Shown here piece after piece: positions 52,841 through 60,995 of a DNA stretch of 64,000 bases. The stretch spans positions 2,170,001-2,234,000 of the forward strand of contig OZ255821.1 in the NCBI GenBank assembly GCA_965277435.1. Reading direction: 5' to 3'. How positions within the stretch are numbered: the stretch's first letter is position 1; each line of letters begins with the position of its first letter. The notes beneath the pieces were generated by a model. That model saw only the letters and a list, made by a program, of their open reading frames with translations, was not told the origin of the DNA and searched no databases. The translations under genes were made by a program, and so were the position numbers. The stretch is from Bog-105 sp965277435 (GTDB lineage Bacteria; Acidobacteriota; Terriglobia; Bryobacterales; Bryobacteraceae).

Positions 52841-55800
52841 TTAGAAGTAGAACTTGAGCCCCAGTTCGATCAACCGGCTACCCTGGCTGAACGCGGGCTT
52901 CCCGTTGGTCCCCACATTCGTGTTGGTAAGCGAACCGGAGCCATCAGGGTTCTGGAAGGTGAGTTTGATATCGCCGTTGTTCTGAATGCTGAACGACTGG
53001 TTCGGGTGATTCAGGAAATCAAACGCTTCCAGCCGGAACTGGAACCGCCTGGCGCTTTCACCCATCTTGAACTCTTTAAAAATCGACAAGTCGCTGTTAA
53101 TACTCCCCGGCCCGTGGATGTACGGCCAAACGAGAGGGCCGTTGGTACCGGGCGCAGGTGGAGCGAAACACGAGGTATTGAAATACTGGCCCGAGGAAAG
53201 ATGGCTGCGCGGGTCGCAGGTCAGCACGGGCTGCAGATTGATCGCGTTCGTTCCGAGATAAACAGTGTTCGACACGTTATTTCCCCACTGGACGTTCAAG
53301 TTGCCCCCGGTATTCGGTTGCAGCGGGACGCCGCTCTGGATGCCGGTCCAGCCCGACAGTTGCCAGCCGTTAATCGCGCCTCTGAGTATCGTATTGCCGC
53401 CGTGAATCGGTTTCGGAAGGTCGATGAAATAGGAGGCATTAAAGATGTGCGTATGATCGTACGCCAGCGGGCCGTAGTTGTTGTTAAGCGAAGTTCCATC
53501 CACCGCCGAGCCGGATCCGGCGCCGTTGCCGGACGTGCCGTCGTAGGTGCCGAGAGACTTGCCGAAAGTGTAGTTCACAGTAAGCACCACCGGCTTGACC
53601 CGTTTGGTCCAGGAGGCTTGGACAGAGTTGTAGTTGGAGCGGCTCCCATGGCTCGCGAGATAGATGTCCTGGTAGTTACGCAAAGGGAAGTAGTCGTTGG
53701 CGTTGAAGGTCGAGTTACACGCGACGCCCTGGACGCAACTAATGACGCCGGTAATCGGATCGGGTTTAAAGTAAGTGCCTGGAGCGATGATGTTCAGATC
53801 GTTTAGCTTATTGTTGCTGCTCCCGACCAACAGGTCCCGGGTTCGATTACCGACATACGAAACCTCGACCAGCGAACCCCAGGGAGCAGCTTGCGAAATG
53901 GTGAAGTTGTAATCCCAGGTGTTGGGCGTGCGGTCGTCACCCATTTGCAGCGGGGAGATGGTAGAGCCGTTGAGCGAACCCTGTCCGGTAGGAAGATTTG
54001 TCAGGGAGCTGATCCCGGCCAGCGAGGTCAAACCGGGTGACTTATAGGAGAACTGGCCGTTGGAGTTGGCGTCCGCCCCGGCTGCCGTGCCTGAGCCTAC
54101 CTGGAAGCGGAACAAGGAAGCGCCGCCACGCAGAACCGTCTTTCCGTTTCCGAATACGTCAAACGCGGCGCTCAAGCGCGGCAGAGGATAGAAGGTGGGC
54201 GAATTCCACCCAGACAGCGCGATCGAACTGTCTATCTTGTTATAGACGATGCCGGTGTTCGTAGCTGCGTTGGGCGAGTTGTCGTACTTGGCCAAATCGA
54301 AGACGATAGCGCCGTTGCCATTCGGATTGTAGTTCTGGCCGATGTGATCCAAGCGCAGTCCGTAATTTACGGTCAGCCGTTTAGTCGCCTTCCAGGAATC
54401 CTGCGCGTACAGGGAGTACTGCACCGATTGTGAAATAGGCGCCAGGATGCTGCTGGTCTGCGAATAGCTGGCTGCGTGACCCGTGAGCAGGTCCGCGATC
54501 GTGTTACCCGTGGTCGTAGAGCCGTAATTTTCGAAGTCGAAGCTGCCCTGCGCGCCGGTCGTGGTCTGCTGGTTACCGCTCATGGCCCAATAGAAGCCGA
54601 ATTTCATGGTGTGGGTGCCCAACACTTTGCTGAGATTATCGGCGAACGACGGGTCGTATTTATGCGCGCCGAACTTGCCGCCCTCGAAGCTGCCGCCAAA
54701 GTTCGCCTGGGGCGTGAATTCGGCCAAGCCGGAACCGCTTGAGATGTCCGCAATTTGCGTCTGCTTTACGCCGAACAGAGGCTTGTAGGTCATCCCCAAA
54801 TTATTAGGATTAATGGCGGCCGGATTCACCGGGGCCGTCACGTTCACGTAGTCCGCATCGGCAAACACCGCCTCGTTCACCAGCGTGGGGCTGAACACCT
54901 TGGTAAAGTTCACGTTGAGCACGCGGGACGGAGTATTGGCGACCACCGGCGAAGGATACGGCAGCGCCTGGCTGGGAGCCCACCAGGTCGTGATCGGGTG
55001 AAAGTCGGTTTCCTTCTGGTAGTTGAACGACACGCTCAGCTTCGTGGTGTCATTGACGTTGTAATCGGTCTTCTCGGCCTGCTCCCAGCGGTTCTGCGGG
55101 TTTACATTTATAAATTGATAGTTGTATCCGTTATGCGTTGCCGGATCGATATTCGGCGCCGGAAACAGATTCATGTACGCTACCCCGTTGGGGTCGAAGT
55201 CGGATGCCGGAATGATCCCATTCGTGATGGGCGCGGCGAAGGTGGGACAACCGGCGGCGATCGTGTTCGTTCCGGTGGGAGGCGCGCAAGGCTGGACGTA
55301 CGCCGGGCCCCAGCCAGAGGCTTGTGGAAGCGAACCCAGATAGGCGGGCGAGAAATTCCCTTGTTTCATCTGCGCCGTCGGAACCACGTACTGAAGCACG
55401 TTTCCGGCCGGAGACTGACCCATGTACTCGTACCCGAACCAGAAGAACAGCTTGTCGTGATTACGATTGAACTTGGTGAAGGGAAGAATTACTGGGCCTC
55501 CGACATTCCCGCCGGGGAAGTAAAAATGTGAGTCCGGTTTCGTCACGCCCTGGTTTTTGGTGAAAGAATCTTCCGCATCGAAGATGGAATTGCGAGCAAA
55601 GAAATAACCCTCGCCATGGAAGCTGCTGGTGCCGCTTTTGCTGATCGCCTGGAACACCGTCGGCCCCTGAGCAAACTCCGCGCTGTACGAGGAGGTCAGC
55701 ATCTTTACTTCGGACACCATCTCCGGATTGATGTTCGCAATCTGGGTCCCCATATTGCTGTCGAGCAGGCTGGCGCCGTCGAGCAAGTAACCCATGCCGC

Positions 55801-56449
55801 CATTCGGTATGGTGCCGTTCGCCGAGTACGAGCCGGCCGGCCCGGCGTTGCTGCCCGTCACGTGCTGAGCGCCGTTAAACGACGAATTATTGTTCAGACC
55901 GCCGTTCAGCCCCATACCCGGAAGTATCTTGACAAATTCTCCAGCGTCGCGGCCCGAGATGGTGAATTCCTCGATCATGGTCTGATTCAGCGTCGTGCTG
56001 ACCGCGCCGGTATCGACGGGCGCAATTGATTCAGCGCCTGAAACTACCTCCACCTGCGACCTGACATCGCCAACCTGCAGGTTGATGTTGGAGAGCGTGC
56101 GCGAGTCGCCCTGCGTCAGCGCGATCCCATCCGCTTCATACACCTTGAAGCCGGGGGCGGATATCTTAACGGAATAGGTGCCCGGAGGAACGAGCGTTAT
56201 GTTGAAATACCCTGCGCCGTTCGTGACTGCGCGCCGGAGGTCGCCGCTTCCCGTGTTGCGAAGTTCCACAGGCGCGCCCGCGACAGGGGCCCCGCTCGAA
56301 TCGCTGGCTGTGCCGCTCAGCGAAGCCGTACTCGTCTGGCCGAACAGGCTTGCGCCAACCAAAGCCACCGTGGCGAGCAACACGCTGCCGAAAAAAGCAA
56401 GCACTCGGCCCGACGTCAAGGCGCACGCGGCCTTTGAAGATCTATACAT
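52841..56449 (-). CDS. TonB-dependent receptor, Acidobacteria type (third in window)
   Basis: A 1202-residue outer-membrane protein. Signal segment at about residues 17-38 (VLAFFGSVLLATVALVGASL). Carboxypeptidase-regulatory-like domain at about 40-125 (LSGTASDSSGAPVAGAPVEL). Plug with FTISGRDAGEFVKILPGMGL and LLDGASLLDSNMGTQ, then NPEMVSEVKMLTSSYSAEFA. Long barrel ending SRLIELGLKFYF. Longer than the other two receptors and only distantly related to them. A single gene rather than a tandem; promoter carries a palindrome and a LacI-type site, so expression is probably regulated by a sugar. Substrate unknown. Confidence 0.9.
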   Translation of the reverse strand: MYRSSKAACALTSGRVLAFFGSVLLATVALVGASLFGQTSTASLSGTASDSSGAPVAGAPVELRNTGSGDLRRAVTNGAGYFNITLVPPGTYSVKISAPGFKVYEADGIALTQGDSRTLSNINLQVGDVRSQVEVVSGAESIAPVDTGAVSTTLNQTMIEEFTISGRDAGEFVKILPGMGLNGGLNNNSSFNGAQHVTGSNAGPAGSYSANGTIPNGGMGYLLDGASLLDSNMGTQIANINPEMVSEVKMLTSSYSAEFAQGPTVFQAISKSGTSSFHGEGYFFARNSIFDAEDSFTKNQGVTKPDSHFYFPGGNVGGPVILPFTKFNRNHDKLFFWFGYEYMGQSPAGNVLQYVVPTAQMKQGNFSPAYLGSLPQASGWGPAYVQPCAPPTGTNTIAAGCPTFAAPITNGIIPASDFDPNGVAYMNLFPAPNIDPATHNGYNYQFINVNPQNRWEQAEKTDYNVNDTTKLSVSFNYQKETDFHPITTWWAPSQALPYPSPVVANTPSRVLNVNFTKVFSPTLVNEAVFADADYVNVTAPVNPAAINPNNLGMTYKPLFGVKQTQIADISSGSGLAEFTPQANFGGSFEGGKFGAHKYDPSFADNLSKVLGTHTMKFGFYWAMSGNQQTTTGAQGSFDFENYGSTTTGNTIADLLTGHAASYSQTSSILAPISQSVQYSLYAQDSWKATKRLTVNYGLRLDHIGQNYNPNGNGAIVFDLAKYDNSPNAATNTGIVYNKIDSSIALSGWNSPTFYPLPRLSAAFDVFGNGKTVLRGGASLFRFQVGSGTAAGADANSNGQFSYKSPGLTSLAGISSLTNLPTGQGSLNGSTISPLQMGDDRTPNTWDYNFTISQAAPWGSLVEVSYVGNRTRDLLVGSSNNKLNDLNIIAPGTYFKPDPITGVISCVQGVACNSTFNANDYFPLRNYQDIYLASHGSRSNYNSVQASWTKRVKPVVLTVNYTFGKSLGTYDGTSGNGAGSGSAVDGTSLNNNYGPLAYDHTHIFNASYFIDLPKPIHGGNTILRGAINGWQLSGWTGIQSGVPLQPNTGGNLNVQWGNNVSNTVYLGTNAINLQPVLTCDPRSHLSSGQYFNTSCFAPPAPGTNGPLVWPYIHGPGSINSDLSIFKEFKMGESARRFQFRLEAFDFLNHPNQSFSIQNNGDIKLTFQNPDGSGSLTNTNVGTNGKPAFSQGSRLIELGLKFYF

Positions 56450-56463
56450 AGTTCCCTAACCTC

Positions 56464-56524
56464 TGAAAACGCTTACAAAAATCTTAATTACCGACATAGT
56501 ATGCAGTGTTACTGCATTAGTCAA
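56464..56524 (-). promoter_or_regulatory. Promoter with palindromic spacer and LacI-type operator for the receptor gene
   Basis: On the minus strand TTGACT (56519-56524) and TACTAT (56496-56501) are 17 bp apart. The spacer itself is almost wholly a perfect palindrome, ATGCAGT-AAC-ACTGCAT (56501-56517). Downstream of the -10 box, at 56464-56477, lies TGTAAGCGTTTTCA, which fits the LacI-family consensus TGnAAnCGnTTnCA exactly. The palindrome would place a repressor or activator between -35 and -10, and the LacI-type site could act as a roadblock. No cognate regulator gene is adjacent. Confidence 0.65.
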
Positions 56525-56596
56525 GAGAAATTATGATGCTTACTATCTGATTTTCATCACCGTCCAGAACCTCGTATAAAATCGAGGAGTCATCGG

Positions 56597-57124
56597 ATGA
56601 CTACGGCTATCCACACCAATCCCCTGTCAGTCGATGAGTTCCTGCAGCGCCCGGCTCGCGAAGATGGCTGCTTCGAGGAATTAATCGACGGCGAGGTTGT
56701 CGTGTCCCCCAATGTCAAAAAGCGCCACAACGATATCGTCAGACGGATAGAGCGGCTTCTACTGCCGCTTGAACAGCATGGCTTCGTAATCCACGGTGAA
56801 GTTGCGTGCCGGATAAACGACTATGCTCTCCCGAATACCGACGTTTGTGCGATCCGAAAAGAACGCTGGGATGCCGTTGGGGATGATGACTTCCTCAGAG
56901 AGTCGCCTGCGCTTGTCGTGGAGGTTGCCTCGCCCGGCAATCGCAAGCTTCGACACAAGGTTGCCCAGTACCTCGAACATGGCGCTGAGCAGGTTTGGGT
57001 CGTGTACCCAAAATCGCAAACCGTTCTGGTTCTGACGTTGGATGAGGATCGGGAGGTACGTGAAGGCGAATGGTTACGTTTCGACGAGCTTCGCATCAAC
57101 GTCACCGACATCTTTGCGAAATAG
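56597..57124 (+). CDS. Uma2-family endonuclease (DUF820)
   Basis: A 175-residue protein with the PD-(D/E)xK-like Uma2 fold: SVDEFLQRPAREDGCFEELI, DGEVVVSP, ALPNTDVCAIRKERW (Asp), PALVVEVASPGNRK (Glu-x-Ala then Lys) and YLEHGAEQVWVVYPKS. The catalytic residues look present. Uma2 genes are abundant in soil and cyanobacterial genomes; their role is uncertain (mobile or restriction-like nuclease). It shares a 147-bp divergent promoter region with the receptor gene. Confidence 0.85.
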   Translation: MTTAIHTNPLSVDEFLQRPAREDGCFEELIDGEVVVSPNVKKRHNDIVRRIERLLLPLEQHGFVIHGEVACRINDYALPNTDVCAIRKERWDAVGDDDFLRESPALVVEVASPGNRKLRHKVAQYLEHGAEQVWVVYPKSQTVLVLTLDEDREVREGEWLRFDELRINVTDIFAK

Positions 57125-57154
57125 GCCACCTGGGCTACCAGCGCCACATTCTCG

Positions 57155-58324
57155 TTGTATGCTCAAAAAACAAAAGTGCGGAAGGCGGTAAACGGGCGCT
57201 TCAACACCGGGATTCATCTCGGCAGAACTCTTGCCTTAGCCGTCTCCCTTGTTTTTCTTGTACGCGCACAGACCCCTGATCCGCGGCAGCTCTTTCAGCA
57301 GGCGATTAGCGCCCAGCAGCGCGGCGACTACGCGACAGCCATCCGGCAGTACCGCCAGGCGGTGAAGCTGAAACCCGATCTCATGCCGGCCTGGATCAAT
57401 CTGGGCGTCGCGTTGGTGCATTCCGGGCGGTTCCTGGAAGCCATCGACAGCTATCGTTCGGCGCTGGCTCTCGATCCGCACAACCGGCAGGTCCAATTTT
57501 ACCTGGCCCTCGCATATTTCAAGAGGGGCGATGCCGCGAGCGCGAGCCGCCAGTTCGAGGGGTTGTTGCGCGCCGATCCGAAGGACATGCGTGTGGCGAC
57601 GTTACTGGGGGCGAGCTATCTCCAGTCGGGCAATAGCGAGCGCGCATTGGAGGTGCTGACTCCGTTCACGGCATCGGCCGCTGACAATCCAGACTTCTTG
57701 TGGGCGCTCGGTTCCGCGCTGATTGCTAACGGCAGACTCAAGGATGGAGTATCGGCGGTGGAACGAGTCGCGAAGCAATCCAACGCCGCCGAGGCCTGGC
57801 TGCTGGCCGGCCAGAATCTCCTCCGCTTTAACGAGTTCGCCCGAGCCAGGGACGATCTTGAAATGGCCGCCCGCGCCAACCCCAATCTGCCCGGTGTCCA
57901 AACGGCCCTTGGCCAGTCGAGGGAAAAGAACGCCGACTATACTCGCGCGATACAAGCTTTCGGAAAGGCAGTCGAGCAGAATCCGCAAGACTTCGACGCG
58001 TGGCTTGGCCTGGGCAGCGACCAATACTTTGAGCGCGACCTGGACGGAGCCCGCACCAGTCTGAAACGTGCCTTGGCCATTACTCCTCGTTCTGCTCCGG
58101 CGCTGTATGCTCTCGCGCTGGTCGATAAGGCTCAGACACATCCCGCTGCGGCTCTGGCCGGGATGGAAGAGGCCGTCAAGGTCAGGCCCGACTGGCTTGA
58201 AGCCCATGTGCAACTCGCCGCGCTTTATTTCCAACTGCACAGAACGGCCGATGGAGCTCGCGAACGGGAGATCGTGGACCGGCTTTCCGAAGAGGCTCGC
58301 AAAAAAGGGCCCGGGAGCTTCTGA
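57155..58324 (+). CDS. Secreted tetratricopeptide-repeat protein
   Basis: A 389-residue ORF; the start is uncertain (TTG 57155 is the first, GTG 57176 another). The signal segment is LALAVSLVFLVRAQ. About nine to ten TPRs follow (AISAQQRGDYATAIRQYRQA, LVHSGRFLEAIDSYRSALAL). The gene is followed by repeats and a second TPR gene, and then a heptahaem cytochrome, so it may serve in a periplasmic assembly or electron-transfer cluster. No enzyme domain. Confidence 0.8.
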   Translation: MYAQKTKVRKAVNGRFNTGIHLGRTLALAVSLVFLVRAQTPDPRQLFQQAISAQQRGDYATAIRQYRQAVKLKPDLMPAWINLGVALVHSGRFLEAIDSYRSALALDPHNRQVQFYLALAYFKRGDAASASRQFEGLLRADPKDMRVATLLGASYLQSGNSERALEVLTPFTASAADNPDFLWALGSALIANGRLKDGVSAVERVAKQSNAAEAWLLAGQNLLRFNEFARARDDLEMAARANPNLPGVQTALGQSREKNADYTRAIQAFGKAVEQNPQDFDAWLGLGSDQYFERDLDGARTSLKRALAITPRSAPALYALALVDKAQTHPAAALAGMEEAVKVRPDWLEAHVQLAALYFQLHRTADGAREREIVDRLSEEARKKGPGSF

Positions 58325-58333
58325 TTTTGCGTA

Positions 58334-58430
58334 CAAGCGCACAGGCCGCCGGATGTGGCGCCAAACGAAAGAGCAACTCAGCGGACTTGGCCGCACCCGG
58401 CGAGTCCGTTGTGCGCGGGTTCCTCAAAAG
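58334..58430 (+). repeat. Dispersed ~100-bp repeat, copy C
   Basis: CAAGCGCACAGGCCGC ... CGCCAAACGAAAGAGCAACT ... CAGCGGACTTGG ... GGCGAGTCCGTTGTGCGCGG ... GTTCCTCAAAAGCAA. Head-to-tail with copy D, 10 bp after the stop of the upstream TPR gene. Confidence 0.7.
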
Positions 58431-58569
58431 CAATCACAGGCCGCGATGCCGCGCCACCAAACGAAAGAGGAACTGCAGCGAACTTGGGCCGAGCGCACAG
58501 CCGGTTTCGGGCGTCGTGCGCGATTTCACGAGAGGGCGAGTCCGTTGTGCGCGCGAGTTCCTCAAAAGA
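58428..58569 (+). repeat. Dispersed ~100-bp repeat, copy D (with ~45-bp insertion)
   Basis: Follows copy C directly. It carries AAGCAATCACAGGCCGCGAT, CCACCAAACGAAAGAGGAAC, CAGCGAACTTGGGCC, then a ~45-bp stretch absent from other copies, then GCGAGTCCGTTGTGCGCGCG and GTTCCTCAAAAGAG. The right end overlaps the first codons of the next TPR gene. Confidence 0.7.
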
Positions 58570-59661
58570 GCCGCACTTGTTTGCACGCTGCTGCTGGCCG
58601 CCTTTGCCTCTGCTCAGGAATCGCCCGGCGGCTTCGCCGATTTGTCCTCCCAAGCCGCCAAAGCGCGCGAGGCGAACAACATCCCCTCGGCCATCAAGCT
58701 CTATAAGCAAGCGCTTCAATTGAATCCGAATTGGCAGGAAGGTTGGTGGATGGCAGGCTCGCTTCAATACGATAGCGGGCAATACGCCGATGGCGTCGAT
58801 TCGCTCCGCCGGTTGGTGAATTTACGGCCGCGAACAGGCGCCGCCTGGGCGCTCCTCGGACTATGCGAATACGAGACGGGCAGCTACACGGCCGCGTTTG
58901 AAGATATCGAGCGCAGCCTCACGATCGGTGTTGGCAATCAGCCTCAGATGATCGCGGTTCTAAAATTCCATCAAGCGCTGCTGTTCACGAAAAGAGGCGA
59001 GTTCGATAGCGCGCTCCAGAAATATACCGCTCTGATTTCGCCCACCACGGACGAACAGTTTCTGCTCGGACTTGGGCTGACGTCACTGCGCCACGCAGAG
59101 GTTCCGAACGAGATTTCGCCCGGACAGAAAGACCTGTTTGCGGAAGCCGGGCGAGCGCTGGCAGCCTTCCTGACCGGCAATTACGCGGGCGCTCAAACCG
59201 CCTACGATCAGCTGCTCGCGCGTTTTCCCAACGATCCGGATGTGCACTATGCCTACGGCTATTTTGCACTTCGTTCCGATCCGGAGCGAGCCATAGAGGA
59301 ATGGGAACGCGCGTTGCGCATCGATCCCTCGAATGCCGGTGCGCACGCCATGCTGGGTTGGACATTCTGGTTGCGAAATGAGGACGAGAAGGCGCTGGTA
59401 CAGGCTCAGCAGGCTGTCGCGAAAGATCCGAATTCAACCGTTGGCCAAATTGTGCTCGGCCGGTTGCTCGTGCAAGAGGGACGCGTTGCTACCGGCATCG
59501 AACATCTTGCATGCGCCCTGCGTATCGAGCCGGGCAATTTGGAAGCTCATCTTGCCCTTGCCACAGCCTACTCTGCAGCCGGCCGAAAAATGGACTCTCA
59601 ACGCGAGCGCCAACTTTGCCTCCGTATGCAGTCGGAAGCAGGTGCTCTTGCCCAGCCTTAA
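58516..59661 (+). CDS. Secreted tetratricopeptide-repeat protein with repeat-derived 5' end
   Basis: The open frame runs from 58327 (444 codons), but the first ~85 codons are translated dispersed-repeat sequence. The gene-like part starts with the signal segment ALVCTLLLAAFASAQ at about codon 86. GTG 58516, within repeat copy D, is the nearest upstream start in frame. About eight TPRs follow (AREANNIPSAIKLYKQALQL, DSLRRLVNLRPRTGAAWALL). The 3' end overlaps the heptahaem cytochrome gene by 20 bp, so the two are co-translated. The native promoter and start seem to have been replaced by repeat DNA. Confidence 0.75.
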   Translation: MRDFTRGRVRCAREFLKRAALVCTLLLAAFASAQESPGGFADLSSQAAKAREANNIPSAIKLYKQALQLNPNWQEGWWMAGSLQYDSGQYADGVDSLRRLVNLRPRTGAAWALLGLCEYETGSYTAAFEDIERSLTIGVGNQPQMIAVLKFHQALLFTKRGEFDSALQKYTALISPTTDEQFLLGLGLTSLRHAEVPNEISPGQKDLFAEAGRALAAFLTGNYAGAQTAYDQLLARFPNDPDVHYAYGYFALRSDPERAIEEWERALRIDPSNAGAHAMLGWTFWLRNEDEKALVQAQQAVAKDPNSTVGQIVLGRLLVQEGRVATGIEHLACALRIEPGNLEAHLALATAYSAAGRKMDSQRERQLCLRMQSEAGALAQP

Positions 59662-60694
59662 ACACTGGATGCTGCTCGTCTGTTTTGCCGCCGCCGCAAA
59701 TAGTCAAACGAAGCAGTCCTCATGTGCCACTTGTCACGTGAAGGAATCGGCCGTGCAGCCCGCCACTCCCATGGCGCGGGCCTTGCTGCTCGCCGGGCAG
59801 AATCCCACTTTGAAAGCGCATCCTAAACTGACTTTTCAGAAAGGAAACTTCGGCTATCTCATCGAAACCGTAGGCAATGTTAGCACCTACCAGGTCACCG
59901 ACGGCAAGCGCACCATCTCTCTTCCCATTACCTGGACTTTTGGAGCGGGTGCGCAGACATTTGTCTTGAACCGTAATGGTGAATTTTTGGAAAGTCTGGT
60001 CAGTTACTATCCCGAGACTGGGGGCCTGGACATTACCATCGGCGATAACGCCATCGATCCGCAGACGTTGGAAGAGGCGATCGGTCGCCGTCTGAAACAA
60101 GACGACCTGATTTCCTGCTTCGGCTGCCATAGCACGCACTCGGCCGTCAATCGCAAACTCACTTTAGCTTCACTCAGCTCCGGCGTGAGATGCGAGCACT
60201 GTCATACCGGGGCGGCGGCGCATCTCAACGCCCTCTCGCACCGCAGCGCGGCAACAAATTTGCAAGACACCATCCCGGAGAAACTCGGCAACCGTTCGGC
60301 CGAATCGATCTCCAACTTTTGCGGCCAGTGCCACCGCTCCTGGGAGACCGTCGTGCGGAACAATTGGCGCGGCGAATTGAATGTGCGCTTTCAGCCCTAC
60401 CGGCTTGCCAATAGCAAATGTTTTGACGGCACAGATGCGCGAATCAGTTGCCTTGCTTGCCACAATCCGCACGAGAATCTAGTTACCAGCGAGACAGCCT
60501 ACGATGCCAAATGCCTGGCGTGTCATGCTCCCGGCCAGACCGTGAAAGTGATTGAGCAAGTCAAAACCTGCCCCGTTTCCCAAACGCGCTGCATCAGCTG
60601 CCACATGCCGAAAGTACAACTCCCCGGTGGTCATCAGACCTTCACCGATCATGATATTCGTATTGTGAAACCGGCAGAGCCGTACCCAAATTAG
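59642..60694 (+). CDS. Secreted heptahaem c-type cytochrome
   Basis: About 350 residues from GTG 59642, which gives a signal peptide (SLKHWMLLVCFAAAANSQ); an ATG at 59669 is an alternative. Longer upstream frame is a shadow of the TPR gene. Seven CxxCH haem sites: CATCH, CFGCH, CEHCH, CGQCH, CLACH, CLACH and CISCH. After the first haem there is a ~120-residue region without Cys, then six haems. Such multihaem proteins carry electrons in the periplasm or reduce nitrogen or sulfur compounds. It ends the TPR-TPR-cytochrome cluster, which may assemble a periplasmic redox complex. Confidence 0.85.
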   Translation: MLLPSLKHWMLLVCFAAAANSQTKQSSCATCHVKESAVQPATPMARALLLAGQNPTLKAHPKLTFQKGNFGYLIETVGNVSTYQVTDGKRTISLPITWTFGAGAQTFVLNRNGEFLESLVSYYPETGGLDITIGDNAIDPQTLEEAIGRRLKQDDLISCFGCHSTHSAVNRKLTLASLSSGVRCEHCHTGAAAHLNALSHRSAATNLQDTIPEKLGNRSAESISNFCGQCHRSWETVVRNNWRGELNVRFQPYRLANSKCFDGTDARISCLACHNPHENLVTSETAYDAKCLACHAPGQTVKVIEQVKTCPVSQTRCISCHMPKVQLPGGHQTFTDHDIRIVKPAEPYPN

Positions 60695-60699
60695 CTGCT

Positions 60700-60869
60700 T
60701 TACAGCAGCTTGCAGAGCCACGAATCTCGCCCCTAACTGCACAATGCCAGTGTGCCTCTCGTGGAACAGGCGCTTTCGCCTGTCACCGTAGCGCTGCTCT
60801 GCCCCGAGGTGACCGCGAAGATCCCAAAACACCTGGGGTTTGCGTTTACAGCAGCTTGCAGAGCCACGA
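60700..60869 (+). repeat. Direct repeat pair flanking the hairpin repeat
   Basis: The 24-mer TTACAGCAGCTTGCAGAGCC plus ACGA occurs at 60700-60723 and exactly again at 60846-60869. Between them lies copy 2 of the hairpin repeat. This looks like a target duplication or a duplicated unit at a repeat insertion. The region 60695-61126 (432 bp) has no gene. Confidence 0.6.
60753..60841 (+). repeat. Hairpin-centred intergenic repeat, copy 2
   Basis: Second copy of the ~90-bp repeat of 26745-26834, with the core ACAGGCG-CTTT-CGCCTGT (stem conserved; loop changed by one base). Shares CTGCCCCG, TGACCGC and AAGATCCCAAAACA. Confidence 0.7.
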
Positions 60870-60887
60870 CCGTAGGAAGTAACCATG

Positions 60888-60995
60888 GCTCTTCGAGCCG
60901 CAAAATCCGATCAGAGCCATGAGCCACGTCAGTGGCTCTCCAAACCGGAAGCACGGAAACCATGAGCGAAGCGATTGGAGTTCTCGGCCCCATAC
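60888..60995 (+). mobile_element. 108-bp miniature derivative of the IS110 element (MITE-like)
   Basis: Starts with the 26 bases found at one end of the IS110 element (46663-46688) and finishes with the 31 bases of its other end (48369-48399, one mismatch), with only ~50 bp between. CAGAGCCATGAG is also shared with the element interior (46724-46735). It looks like an internally deleted, non-autonomous copy. A short direct repeat CGTGACTTTCAAC follows at 61002-61014 and 61051-61063. Confidence 0.65.

Noticed and set aside
58068..58706. 212-codon ORF crossing two TPR genes and the repeats
   Set aside because: Overlaps the in-frame TPR sequence of two better genes; only its repeat-derived part is of interest.
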